Below are positions 52,654-60,672 of a stretch of DNA of 64,000 bases, piece after piece. Positions within the stretch are counted from its first letter, which is position 1; the number at the start of each line of letters is the position of its first letter. The notes beneath the pieces were generated by a model. It worked only from the letters and a program-made list of their open reading frames with translations, was not told the DNA's origin and searched no databases. This stretch comes from Parafrankia irregularis (GTDB taxonomy: Bacteria; Actinomycetota; Actinomycetes; Frankiales; Frankiaceae): assembly GCF_001536285.1 (NCBI RefSeq), contig NZ_FAOZ01000003.1, positions 372,001 through 436,000 of the forward strand. The letters run 5' to 3'. The position numbers were made by a program, and so were the translations under genes.

Positions 52654-52945
52654 ATGAGCCGTCCGACCAGATATTCACCGCCCTTCCGGGCCCGGGCGGT
52701 GGCCCAGGTCGCCCAGGTCCGATCCCGGCACCGCTCGGAATGGTCGGCGATCGAGAGCGTCGCGGATGCCCTCGGCATCAGCCGCGAGGCGCTTCGGGGC
52801 TGGATCCGTCAGGCCGAGGCCGAACCCGAGGTCGAGCGAAGGCGACCGTCGACGTCCGATCGACAGCAGGCGGAGATCCGCAGGCTCACCGCGGACAACG
52901 CAAGGCTACGCACGGTGTTACGCGTCCTGCGTGCCAGCAACGGCG
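52654..52945 (+). pseudogene. IS3-family OrfA transposase fragment
   Basis: Frame begins MSRPTRYSPPFRARAVAQVA, then EWSAIESVADALGISREALR and GWIRQAEAEPEVE, followed by the leucine-zipper-like AEIRRLTADNARLRTVLRVL; this is the HTH and coiled coil of IS3 OrfA. Similarity stops near RASNG, where OrfA would continue, and no OrfB follows. The frame then runs into unrelated sequence. A broken insertion sequence. Confidence 0.8.
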
Positions 52946-52949
52946 ATGC

Positions 52950-53049
52950 ACGCGCCACCGAACCGGGCCAGGGCCCTGTCGACGACGGTGCAGATGGTCG
53001 CCAGGCCGGTGCGGGGCCGCCAGAGCGCGAGGTGGTCGACCCACACGCC
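52950..53049 (-). pseudogene. Possible IS21-type IstA transposase remnant
   Basis: On the minus strand this 100-bp stretch reads VWVDHLALWRPRTGLATICT, then VVDRALARFGGA, which resembles the integrase-core region of IS21 IstA-like transposases (W-x-x-RTGLATI...DRxLxRFGGAP). Neither end of such a gene is present. It abuts the IS3 fragment on one side and the RHS tip on the other. The family assignment is from memory of the motif. Confidence 0.4.
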
Positions 53050-53072
53050 CTTTCAGCTCCTCGGCCCACCCC

Positions 53073-53261
53073 CACCACGGCTGGCTCGGCGCCAAACAAC
53101 GCTCCCGCGACACCCGCCGCGGCCTCACCCTCGTGGGCGTCCGCCTCGACGACCCCAACATCGGCCGCTTCCTCTCCACCGGCCCCGACTCCGGCGGCCT
53201 CGACCTCGACGGAAAATCATCCTGGCGGAAAGCGTGGCGCTGGGTACGCGGAGGATGGTAA
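53073..53261 (+). pseudogene. Orphan RHS core/tip fragment
   Basis: HHGWLGAKQRSRDTRRGLTL, then VGVRLDDPNIGRFLSTGPDS, GG, LDLDGKSSWRKAWRWVRGGW and a TAA stop. It matches the RHS core of the gene at 45802-51942 (GWLGAKQRSRDTLSGLTLMG, GVRLYDPNLGRFLSTDP) but lacks about 17 residues of the NPYDYAHQDPYNT segment and has a different, very short tip. It lies on the opposite strand to the complete gene. It is not preceded by a start of its own and looks like a displaced orphan tip. Confidence 0.8.
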
Positions 53262-53301
53262 GGCGTGAGAATCGCCAGATGTTACGCCGGTCGGGAGATG
53301 G

Positions 53302-53760
53302 ATGCCTGGAGGCCGGTGGTGGTGGATGCACTTCCTGGCGGGCGCGGGCTCGATGGTTGTTGCCGCCGGTCTCCACCCCTGCCGGCTGCGCGCCCGTCGT
53401 AGGTTGACGGTAGCCCTGGTCGGCCTCGCCTGCGTAGCACTGGCCTCGGCCGTTGGAGAGCTGGCGGCGCTCGGCACTGCCGGCGGGGTGTTCCTGCTCG
53501 CGATCGGATGGGTTTTGTGGAGCTGGCAGCTCCGAATCGCCGGAGATCTCGGATACCGGCGGGCGGCCGAAGTTCCCCCGCCAGTCAGGGTGCGCTCGGA
53601 GTGGCTGCCGTTGAATCCCTTCTTTGCAATCCGCTATATCGTCAGGATGAAGAACGATCCGTACTCGAAACGGGTGACGGAGCCCGAATACTTTGATTTC
53701 GACGGGTTGTGGGAGGCTCTGCTGATCCGTGTGAAGCATCTCGGCAGGAGAAGGCGGTGA
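53302..53760 (+). CDS. Membrane protein, candidate immunity/toxin-associated (152 aa)
   Basis: 152-aa protein with two or three hydrophobic helices (MHFLAGAGSMVVAAGLHPC; RLTVALVGLACVALASAVGE; AALGTAGGVFLLAIGWVLW) followed by a soluble domain of about 80 residues including PLNPFFAIRYIVRMKNDPYS, EYFDFDGLWEALLIRV and a basic end. Start ATG 53302 has GGGAG just upstream; ATG 53326 is an alternative. It directly follows the orphan RHS tip. Length and topology resemble the PH-domain membrane gene after the complete RHS gene, but the sequences are not obviously related. No family recognised. Confidence 0.6.
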   Translation: MPGGRWWWMHFLAGAGSMVVAAGLHPCRLRARRRLTVALVGLACVALASAVGELAALGTAGGVFLLAIGWVLWSWQLRIAGDLGYRRAAEVPPPVRVRSEWLPLNPFFAIRYIVRMKNDPYSKRVTEPEYFDFDGLWEALLIRVKHLGRRRR

Positions 53761-53775
53761 GGCCCTGGTGGCGGC

Positions 53776-54219
53776 GTGGACGGTGAAGGGCCCGCAGCAC
53801 GCTCGGCGACCGCGGCGATGAGCACGCCGGAAATTGTCCTCGAGCTGCGTCGGGTGTTGCCGCCAGCGGCTCAGGTCACCTGGAATCATGTCTTCGGCAA
53901 CGCTGATCACTTCGATCTCTTCATTGAACGCGCCGACGGATCCACGCTCTTCGCGACCTTCGCCACCTGGATCGACGAGGCTCGGGTCTCGATTGACGAC
54001 TACATCTTCGAACCCGTCCCGAACGAGGTGTTCACCGAGTTCGCCAGGATGTTCGTCGCCGATCTTTTCACGATCCGCGCCACCCGGAGGCCGTTCCTGC
54101 GTTGGCTCCAGTTTTCAATGGTGGTCGACGGAGTCTCCTACTCCTCGTTCCGAAGAGCCAAGAACATCGAGCCCTGGGAGGAGTCTCACCTGAGTTTCGC
54201 GACCGAGCCGGACGGCTGA
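53776..54219 (+). CDS. Small soluble protein after the orphan RHS tip, candidate immunity (147 aa or 133 aa)
   Basis: Compact acidic/aromatic protein: IVLELRRVLPPAAQVTWNHV, FGNADHFDLFIERADGSTLF, ATWIDEARVSIDDYIFEPVP and LRWLQFSMVVDGVSYSSFRR. Size and composition suit an immunity or small alpha/beta protein, but I recognise no family. Starts possible at GTG 53776 or ATG 53818; neither has a strong ribosome site. It follows the membrane gene by 15 bp, so both are likely co-transcribed. It converges on the ligase gene at 54298. Confidence 0.6.
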   Translation: MDGEGPAARSATAAMSTPEIVLELRRVLPPAAQVTWNHVFGNADHFDLFIERADGSTLFATFATWIDEARVSIDDYIFEPVPNEVFTEFARMFVADLFTIRATRRPFLRWLQFSMVVDGVSYSSFRRAKNIEPWEESHLSFATEPDG

Positions 54220-54297
54220 GCGCCCGGGCTCGCGGGAAACGGTGGTGGTTTCTCGGCCGGGCCGCCACGGAAGGTGCGGACTTTGGCCTCTGAAGGA

Positions 54298-55866
54298 TCA
54301 GGTGGTCGGCGCGGGAAGGTACTCCGCCCGGAGCTGGCCCTTCGCGAGCTTGCCGGTGGGCATCCGGGGCAGCTCGTCGCGGAACGTGACGACGCCGGGC
54401 ACCTTGTAGCCGGCGAGGCTGCCGCGCAGGTAGGTCCGCAGCTCTTCGGCGAGCTCGTCGGTACCCTCGACACCGTCGGCCGGCGCCACGACGGCGTGGA
54501 CGTACTCGCCCATCTCCGGGTCGGGCAGCCCGAACACCGCCACATCGGCGACCTGCGGGTGCATGACCATCGCGGCCTCGATCTCGGCGGGGTAGATGTT
54601 CACGCCGCCGGAGATGATGGTGAAGTTCTTGCGGTCGGTGAGGTAGAGGTAGCCGTCGGGGTCGAGATAGCCCATGTCCCCGCAGGTCGTCCAGTTCGGG
54701 TGGTCGGGGTGCCGGCTGTCCCGGGTCTTCTGCGGGTCGCCGTGGTACTCGAAGGGCGCCTCGTCCTGCTCGAAGTACAGCAGCCCGGCCGTGCCGGTGG
54801 GCACATCGGCGCCCTCGTCGTCGCAGATGTGCGGAATGCCGACGAGCGCACGGCCCACCGAGCCCGGATGGGCCAGCCAGTCGGCGCAGCTGATGTACGT
54901 GACGCCGCAGCCCTCCGTCCCGGAGTAGTACTCGTCGACGATCGGGCCGACCCAGTCGATCACGGCCTGCTTGACCGGGACCGGGCAGGGCGCCGCGGCA
55001 TGCATGATCCGGCGCAGGCTGGACGTGTCGTAGCCCAGCCGTACCTTCTCCGGGAGCTTCAGCAGCCGCACCAGCATCGTCGGCACCACCTGGACGTGGG
55101 TGATCCGATCCCGCTCGATCACGGCCAGGGTCTGCTCGGCGTCGAACTTCTCCAGGATGACGAGGGTGGCACCGAGCTGGTGCACGCAGACGGCCCACTG
55201 CAGGCTGGCCGCGTGGTACAGCGGGGCCGGGCACAGGTAGACGGAACTTTCGTCCATGCCGAACAGGAAGGTGCCCATGGCGGCGATACCACCGCCCGCC
55301 GGCCGGTCGACCGGGTCGCCGCTGAGCCGTCGGCGAATTCCCTTGGGCCGGCCGGTCGTGCCGGAGGAGTAGAGCATGAACTCGCCGCGAGGCTGCTCGG
55401 CCAGTGGTTCGGTGGACTGGGTCGCCAGCGCCGCCTCGTAGTCGTCGAAGCCGTCGACGCCGCCCTCGGTTCCGTGACCGGTTCCGTCGATCATCAGGCG
55501 CAGGTCGCAGGCGGGGACCTCGGCGGCGATCTCCGCCGCCGTCGCGGCGAACCGCTGCGTCGCGATCAGGGCGCGGGCGCCGGAGTCCGCGACGAGCCAG
55601 GCCGCCTCGGCGGGGGCGAGGTGCCAGTTCACCGCGGTCAGGTACAGCCCGGAGCGCAGGGTCGCCCAGACCACCTCGAGGTAGCGGATGTGGTTCTCGG
55701 CGACGATCGCCACCGTGTCGCCCTCGCGCAGGCCGTGTGCCTGCAGCAGTCGAGCGAGGCGCAGCGAGCGCTCATCGAGCTCCCGGTAGGTGATCCGCTC
55801 GCCGGAGCCACTCATGATCACGGCCGGGGAGTCCGGATGGGTGGTCGCGTGCGTGCCGGGGTACAT
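54298..55866 (-). CDS. AMP-forming acyl-CoA synthetase (ANL superfamily)
   Basis: 522-aa adenylating ligase. A3 motif EFMLYSSGTTGRPKGIRRRL, A5 VDEYYSGTEGCGVTYI, A7/A8 TTCGDMGYLDPDGYLYLTDR, then KNFTIISGGVNIYPAEIEAA and the C-terminal Lys in LPRMPTGKLAKGQLRAEYLP. It resembles actinobacterial FadD-like enzymes used on cyclic or long-chain carboxylates. The ATG is 135 bp from the upstream oxidoreductase stop on the same strand. It opens the second catabolic block after the RHS/IS region. Confidence 0.9.
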   Translation of the reverse strand: MYPGTHATTHPDSPAVIMSGSGERITYRELDERSLRLARLLQAHGLREGDTVAIVAENHIRYLEVVWATLRSGLYLTAVNWHLAPAEAAWLVADSGARALIATQRFAATAAEIAAEVPACDLRLMIDGTGHGTEGGVDGFDDYEAALATQSTEPLAEQPRGEFMLYSSGTTGRPKGIRRRLSGDPVDRPAGGGIAAMGTFLFGMDESSVYLCPAPLYHAASLQWAVCVHQLGATLVILEKFDAEQTLAVIERDRITHVQVVPTMLVRLLKLPEKVRLGYDTSSLRRIMHAAAPCPVPVKQAVIDWVGPIVDEYYSGTEGCGVTYISCADWLAHPGSVGRALVGIPHICDDEGADVPTGTAGLLYFEQDEAPFEYHGDPQKTRDSRHPDHPNWTTCGDMGYLDPDGYLYLTDRKNFTIISGGVNIYPAEIEAAMVMHPQVADVAVFGLPDPEMGEYVHAVVAPADGVEGTDELAEELRTYLRGSLAGYKVPGVVTFRDELPRMPTGKLAKGQLRAEYLPAPTT

Positions 55867-56000
55867 CGTCGGACCTCCAACGTCCAGGCCCAGCTGCGGC
55901 GCGGCTGGTATCCAGGCGAACGGCGAACGGGCTCAGGTCGACGGTGCGCGGCGGGTCGCCTGCTGATGGACAAGCGACCGGCGGCATGTCGCGGCGCCGG

Positions 56001-57098
56001 TCAGGCGATCCGGCCGGGGTTGGCGGGCAGGCTCGCGAGCCGGGCGGGCCGGATCTCGCGGTACTCCCCCACCACGGACGTCAGCTCGGCCGGCGTCGCG
56101 CCGTGCATGATCACCCCGGTGACACCGAGGTCGAACTGGCGGGCGATGGCTTCGGCGCACTGGCGCGGGCTGCCCGTCGCCGCGGTGGCCAGCCACTCCG
56201 GCGGGATCAGCGTGGCGATGTGCTCCAGCTGCTCCCGGGTCGCCTTCGTGTCGATCCCGCCCTTGATCGCGCCGACGACGTCGTCAGCGCGGAACCGTTC
56301 CAGCACCGCCGGGTCCCAGTCGTTGACCCGGACCATCAGATCGCCGTAGCCCTGCAGGTAGGACCCGAGCCGGCCGACCGTCTTGAGCAGCCGCAGCTCC
56401 TCCTCGACCTCGTCGGAGACGGTGGCGAGCACCGACCAGACCCGCACGCTGCCCGGGTCCCGCCCGGCCGCCTTCGCGCCGCGTTCCACCGCGGCCATCG
56501 CCTCGGCGACCGCGGCGTCCGAGTAGAAGGTGTGCAGGATGACCCCGTCGAGGCAGCGCCCGGCGAGCTCCAGCGAACGCGGGCCGAGCGCCGCGAGCAT
56601 GATCGGGATGTCCTCGTCGAAGTCGGCGTCCTGGTGCAGGTAGGGCCAGGCGCCGGCCGGCCCGTCGTGGCCCAGCACCATCTCGCCGTGCCAGAGCCGG
56701 CGCAGGACGCCGACGACGTCCTCGATCTGCGCGCTCGTGATCGGGGTGAGCCCGAAGGCCTTGAACAGGCGGTCGAAGCCGCGGCCCAGACCGAGGGCGA
56801 ACCTGCCGCCGGTGAGCCGGTGCATGGTCGTGGCCATGGTGGCCGTGACGATCGGGTGGCGGGTGTTGTGGTTCGTGGCGCCGGTGGCGATCCCGATCGT
56901 CTCGCTGACGGCGCCGGCCGCACCGGAGAGCGTCGCCGCGTCCTTGGTACTGAAGCGCTCGGAGATGAAGGCCGCGCCGATGCCGAGCTTCTCGGCGGCG
57001 CGGACCTCGGTGACCAGGTCACGGGGCGCCGCGCTGTGCCCGGCCAGGGTGTAGAAACCCAGCTCGTTCAGCGGTAAGCCGTCCGCGGTCACGCTCAC
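56001..57098 (-). CDS. LLM-class F420-dependent oxidoreductase
   Basis: 365-aa luciferase-like enzyme, probably F420-dependent. Segments: LGFYTLAGHSAAPRDLVTEV, then SERFSTKDAATLSGAAGAVS, IATGATNHNTRHPIVTATMA, RFALGLGRGFDRLFKAFGL and a C-terminal TGSPRQCAEAIARQFDLGVT. It is longer than the homologue at 17005 and belongs to a different subgroup with an insert around WPYLHQDADFDEDIPIML. GTG start with GGAGG 7 nt upstream. It diverges from the P450 gene across a promoter region holding two candidate operators. Confidence 0.88.
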   Translation of the reverse strand: MSVTADGLPLNELGFYTLAGHSAAPRDLVTEVRAAEKLGIGAAFISERFSTKDAATLSGAAGAVSETIGIATGATNHNTRHPIVTATMATTMHRLTGGRFALGLGRGFDRLFKAFGLTPITSAQIEDVVGVLRRLWHGEMVLGHDGPAGAWPYLHQDADFDEDIPIMLAALGPRSLELAGRCLDGVILHTFYSDAAVAEAMAAVERGAKAAGRDPGSVRVWSVLATVSDEVEEELRLLKTVGRLGSYLQGYGDLMVRVNDWDPAVLERFRADDVVGAIKGGIDTKATREQLEHIATLIPPEWLATAATGSPRQCAEAIARQFDLGVTGVIMHGATPAELTSVVGEYREIRPARLASLPANPGRIA

Positions 57099-57241
57099 AC
57101 CGGTACCTCCCGTTCGACACGGTCAGGCCCGCCGCGATGTTGACGGGCCTGTGGTCGGATGTCCGGGCCGGGACCGGGCCGGACGCACCCGCAACCCATC
57201 GGTGGCCCGCGTCCGGGGGCGGGATCTGCGGACCACCGATG

Positions 57242-57254
57242 GATAAAATATATC
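57242..57254. promoter_or_regulatory. AT-rich operator-like sequence, divergent LLM/P450 promoter
   Basis: GATAAAATATATC has inverted GATA/TATC ends and shares the pattern GATGGATA...ATATATC with the site at 4605. It lies about 100 bp upstream of the P450 GTG and 144 bp upstream of the divergent LLM start. Confidence 0.45.
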
Positions 57255-57280
57255 GTAGCCGCGAACGCCTCCCGACACAA

Positions 57281-57306
57281 TTGACAGTTGATGGCAGAAC
57301 TGTAAA
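57281..57306. promoter_or_regulatory. Inverted repeat close to the P450 start
   Basis: TTnACAGTT-(8 nt)-AACTGTnAA: 8 matching positions per arm around an 8-nt spacer (GATGGCAG), 39 bp before the P450 GTG. The spacing suits a dimeric repressor overlapping the -10/+1 region. Confidence 0.6.
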
Positions 57307-57344
57307 TATGCGGCCAACTGCCGTCCAGCCGTTGGGAGAACCCC

Positions 57345-58553
57345 GTGTCCTTGGAGACGATCGACGTCTACGACGCCGCCCGCTACGAGATCGGCATCCC
57401 GCACCAGGACTTCCAGCTCCTGCGCGCGCAGGCGCCGGTGTTCCGGCACGCCGACCCGCAGGTTCCGGAAGGCTTCTGGGCCGTCACCCGGCACCCGGAC
57501 GTCGTGCGCGTGTCCCGCAGCTCGGAGCTGTTCTCCTCCAGCCGGCGCACCGCGATCCTCGGCGAGATGTCCGAGGAGGCCCGCGCACAGCAGCAGCTGA
57601 TGATGCTGAACATGGACCCGCCGGCGCACACCCGGCTGCGCAGCCTGGTCAACCGCGGCTTCACCCCGCGGGTGATCGCCCAGATGCGGGAGCACCTGCG
57701 CCTGGCCAGCGAGGTCATCGTCGACAAGGCCCTGGCCGCCGGCACCGGCGACTTCGTCGAGCTGGTCGCCGCCGACCTGCCGCTCATCGTCATCGCCGAG
57801 CTGATGGGGGTGCCGCTGGAGGACCGCCACCGGCTGTTCGAATGGTCGAACCGGCTCGCCTCGGCCACCGACCTGCAGCTGGAGGAGGGCGGCGACGCCG
57901 CGACCGCCGTCTTCGAGATCTACGAGTACGCGAACAACCTGGGCGCGACGAAGCGCGCGAACCCGGCCGACGACATCGTCACGAAGCTGACCTCGCCCGA
58001 CGAGAACGGCGAGGCGCTGTCCGAGCTGGAGTTCGACCTGTTCTTCCTGCTGCTCATGTTCGCCGGCAACGAGACGACCCGCAACGCCATCACCGGCGGC
58101 ATGATCGCGATGATCAACAACCCGGGCCAGTGGGAGCGGCTGCGCGCCGACCCGGACCTCGCGCCGACCGCGGCCGACGAGATCGTCCGGTGGGTGAGCC
58201 CCGTCAACGCCTTCCGCCGCACCGCGACGCAGGACCTCGAGCTCGGCGGCCAGCTCATCCGGGAGAACGACAAGGTGGTGATCTTCTACTCCTCGGCCAA
58301 CTTCGACGAGGATGTCTTCACCGACCCCTACACGTTCGACATCGGGCGCAGCCCCAACCCGCACATCGGCTTCGGCGGCGGCGGGGCGCATTTCTGCCTC
58401 GGCCGTCATCTGGCGATTCTGGAGATCGAGCAGATGTACCGGGTTCTCGTCGAGCGGGTGCGCCGAGTCGAGCTGCTGGAGCCGCCGACTCGGCTACGCT
58501 CCAACTTCGTCAACGGTGTGACCGCCATGCCGGTCCGCTTCGTTCCCGCCTGA
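57345..58553 (+). CDS. Cytochrome P450 monooxygenase
   Basis: 402-aa soluble bacterial P450. I-helix oxygen-activation motif AGNETTRN (240-247), ExxR at EIVR (279-282), and heme-binding loop FGGGGAHFCLGRH with the ligand Cys at 351. Substrate-contact segments and the AGNETTRN motif resemble the CYP125/CYP142/CYP124 group that oxidises sterol or isoprenoid side chains, though CYP subfamily cannot be assigned by eye. GTG start with GGGAG 6 nt upstream. It is followed 35 bp later by an SDR gene, which could oxidise the alcohol it makes. Confidence 0.93.
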   Translation: MSLETIDVYDAARYEIGIPHQDFQLLRAQAPVFRHADPQVPEGFWAVTRHPDVVRVSRSSELFSSSRRTAILGEMSEEARAQQQLMMLNMDPPAHTRLRSLVNRGFTPRVIAQMREHLRLASEVIVDKALAAGTGDFVELVAADLPLIVIAELMGVPLEDRHRLFEWSNRLASATDLQLEEGGDAATAVFEIYEYANNLGATKRANPADDIVTKLTSPDENGEALSELEFDLFFLLLMFAGNETTRNAITGGMIAMINNPGQWERLRADPDLAPTAADEIVRWVSPVNAFRRTATQDLELGGQLIRENDKVVIFYSSANFDEDVFTDPYTFDIGRSPNPHIGFGGGGAHFCLGRHLAILEIEQMYRVLVERVRRVELLEPPTRLRSNFVNGVTAMPVRFVPA

Positions 58554-58588
58554 GCAGCCGCCCGGGCAACCCGCGAGGAGAGTCCGGG

Positions 58589-59365
58589 ATGGATCTGAGC
58601 GCCACGGCAGCGATCGTCACCGGTGGTGCGTCGGGCCTCGGCGCCGCCACCGCGCGGGCGCTGGCCGCCGCCGGTGCCCGGGTCCTGGTCGCCGACCGCG
58701 ACGACGACCGCGGGAGCGCCGTCGCCAAGCAGATCGACGGCGTGTTCGCCCATGTGGACGTCACCTCCACCGAGCAGATCATCGCCGCCACCGAGCTCGC
58801 GAAGACCCTGGGGCCGGTGCGCTCACTGGTCAACTGCGCCGGTATCGGCTGGGCGTCGCGCACAATCGGCCGCGACGGCAGCTACGACTCGGCGCACAAC
58901 CTCGACGCGTTCCGCAAGGTGATCGAGGTGAACACGATCGGCACCTTCGACTGTGTGCGCATCGTCGCGACCGCGATGGCGGCCACCGAGCCGCTCGCCG
59001 ACGGGGAGCGGGGCGCGATCGTCAACACCGCGTCGCTCGCCGCCTTCGACGGCCAGATCGGCCAGGCCGCCTACTCGGCCTCCAAGGGCGGCGTGGTGGG
59101 CATGACCCTGCCCATCGCGCGGGACCTGTCGGTGGCCGGCATCCGGGTGAACACGATCGCCCCCGGCCTGATCGACACGCCGATCTACGGGGAGGGCCCC
59201 GCCTCCGAGGAATTCAAGGACAAGCTCAAGCGGGACGTCCTGTTCCCGCACCGGCTCGGCACCGCGGACGAGTTCGCCTCGCTCGCGCTCGAGCTGCTGC
59301 GCAACAGCTACCTCAACGCCGAGGTCATCCGGATCGACGCCGGCGCCCGCCTCCAGCCGAAGTAG
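58589..59365 (+). CDS. Short-chain dehydrogenase (type II 3-hydroxyacyl-CoA dehydrogenase-like)
   Basis: 258-aa SDR: AIVTGGASGLGAATARALAA, then VLVADRDDDRGSAVAKQIDG (Asp after strand 2, so NAD-preferring), FAHVDVTS, CAGIGWASRTIGRDG, catalytic Ser in NTASLAAFDGQIGQAAYSAS with YSASK. The DGQIGQAAYSASKGG segment is characteristic of human HSD10-like 3-hydroxyacyl-CoA dehydrogenases. GAGGAG lies 8 nt before the ATG. It follows the P450 on the same strand and converges on a crotonase gene. Confidence 0.9.
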   Translation: MDLSATAAIVTGGASGLGAATARALAAAGARVLVADRDDDRGSAVAKQIDGVFAHVDVTSTEQIIAATELAKTLGPVRSLVNCAGIGWASRTIGRDGSYDSAHNLDAFRKVIEVNTIGTFDCVRIVATAMAATEPLADGERGAIVNTASLAAFDGQIGQAAYSASKGGVVGMTLPIARDLSVAGIRVNTIAPGLIDTPIYGEGPASEEFKDKLKRDVLFPHRLGTADEFASLALELLRNSYLNAEVIRIDAGARLQPK

Positions 59366-59408
59366 GCCGCCGGCCGGCCTCCACCGGGCGACGGCGCCCG
59401 CGCCCCGC

Positions 59409-60161
59409 CTACCCGCCTACCGGCGTCCCCGTCCGCGGCGTCTGGTTCAGGCGTGCCTGTTCACCGAGTTCACGGTCGATCGCGGCGCGGGCGGCGTCAG
59501 CCCGGCCGGCGGTCATCAACCGCTTGGTCGCCATGACCGCGGCCGGGTCCTGCGCAGCGATCACCGCCGCCGTCGCCCCGGTCTGCTCCACCAGAGACGC
59601 GTCCGCCACGACCTGCCAGACCAGACCCATGTCGCGCGCCGCGCGGGAACCGATCCACTCGCTGGACAGCACCGCCCACATCGCCTCGTCCGGCCGGGTC
59701 CGGGCGGGAAGAAGCGCGGTGCTGCCGGCCTCGGGCACCATGCCCAGCGCGGTGAACGGCAGGCGGAAGCGCGCCGACTCGGCCGCGAGCACAAGGTCGA
59801 AGTACAGCAGCAGGGTGACGCCGAATCCCACCGCGAGGCCGTTGACCGCGGCGAGCAGCGGCTTCTCGCAGGTGCGCAGCGCCTCGAGAAGCCGGGCGAA
59901 CTCCGCTCCGGCCGCTTCCCTGCCCGCCGCGTTCGACGTCGCGTCGAGCAGTGATCTGTCGGCGCCCGCGGAGAAGGCCCGCCCGGCGCCGGTCAGCACG
60001 ATGACGCGGGTCTCCGGATCGGCCATCGCGTGTTCGAGGGCGACGCGCAGGTCGCGGTAGTCGGCGACGGTGAAGGCGTTCAGCCGGGCCGGCCGGGCCA
60101 GGGTGAGCCAGGTGATGTGGTCACTGGTCCGCGCCTGGAGCGTCGCTGGGCCGTCCGCCAT
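59409..60161 (-). CDS. Enoyl-CoA hydratase/isomerase family protein
   Basis: 250-aa crotonase-fold protein: ITWLTLARPARLNAFTVADY, oxyanion-hole segments GRAFSAGADRSLL and NGLAVGFGVTLLLYFDLVLA, then RLPFTALGMVPEAGSTALLP with a Glu (VPEAG) at the position used as base by enoyl-CoA isomerases. It is therefore more likely an isomerase than a hydratase. Its promoter region (60162-60261) is shared with the divergent DUF35/thiolase pair and holds a near-perfect palindrome. Confidence 0.88.
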   Translation of the reverse strand: MADGPATLQARTSDHITWLTLARPARLNAFTVADYRDLRVALEHAMADPETRVIVLTGAGRAFSAGADRSLLDATSNAAGREAAGAEFARLLEALRTCEKPLLAAVNGLAVGFGVTLLLYFDLVLAAESARFRLPFTALGMVPEAGSTALLPARTRPDEAMWAVLSSEWIGSRAARDMGLVWQVVADASLVEQTGATAAVIAAQDPAAVMATKRLMTAGRADAARAAIDRELGEQARLNQTPRTGTPVGG

Positions 60162-60190
60162 CGATCATCAACCTCTCCGCCGGCACATTT

Positions 60191-60204
60191 GAAAATCGAT
60201 TCTC
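60191..60204. promoter_or_regulatory. Near-perfect palindrome in the crotonase/DUF35 divergent promoter
   Basis: GAAAATCGATTCTC fits GAnAATCGATTnTC (12 of 14 positions symmetric) and lies 30 bp from the crotonase start and 58 bp from the DUF35 start. An ATCGA/TCGAT element repeats just after it (CTCGATAAG). Good candidate operator controlling both directions. Confidence 0.6.
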
Positions 60205-60261
60205 GATAAGCTAGCGTTCTCCCGCCCCGCCCGACAAGGGGGACGCACGAGGGAGAGGCCG

Positions 60262-60672
60262 ATGTCAGCACCAGCGCCCCGCATCCTTCCAAGCACCGAA
60301 GGGCCCAGCGGGTTCTACTGGACCTCCGGAGCGGACGGCCGGCTGCGCCTGCTCCGCTGCGAGGCCTGCGCCTACCTGATCCACCCGCCGACCGGCTACT
60401 GCCCTGCCTGCGGCGGTCGGCAGGTCGCGCCGGCGCCGGTGAGCGGCCGCGGCACCCTCTACTCCTTCACCGTCAACCACCAGCCGTGGGACGGAACCGG
60501 TGACACTTATGTGATCGGCCTGGTGGAGATCGAGGAGCAGCCGGACGTCCGCCTGCTGACCAACATCGTCGGCGTCGACCCGGCGGAGGTCCGGATCGGG
60601 ATGCCCCTGCGGGTGGTCTTCGAGGACCACAGCCCGATCTACATCCCGCTCTTCACGCCGGTGCGGCCGTGA
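60262..60672 (+). CDS. DUF35 OB-fold / zinc-ribbon protein, partner of the Ltp2-like aldolase
   Basis: 136-aa protein with the zinc ribbon Cys33, Cys36, Cys47, Cys50 followed by an OB-fold (GRGTLYSFTVNHQPWDG, YVIGLVEIEEQPDVRLLTNI, IGMPLRVVFEDHSPIYIPLF). It has the same Cys positions as the DUF35 at 7514. DUF35 domains dock onto lipid-transfer-type thiolases and are needed for aldol cleavage by Ltp2-ChsH2 complexes in steroid catabolism. Here its stop overlaps the thiolase-like start by 4 bp (GTGA), strongly suggesting a stoichiometric complex. Confidence 0.9.
   Translation: MSAPAPRILPSTEGPSGFYWTSGADGRLRLLRCEACAYLIHPPTGYCPACGGRQVAPAPVSGRGTLYSFTVNHQPWDGTGDTYVIGLVEIEEQPDVRLLTNIVGVDPAEVRIGMPLRVVFEDHSPIYIPLFTPVRP

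Noticed and set aside
51882-52778. Minus-strand frame of about 298 codons upstream of the RHS gene
   Set aside because: Overlaps the RHS signal-peptide region in another frame and the transposase fragment on the other strand; no family similarity seen.
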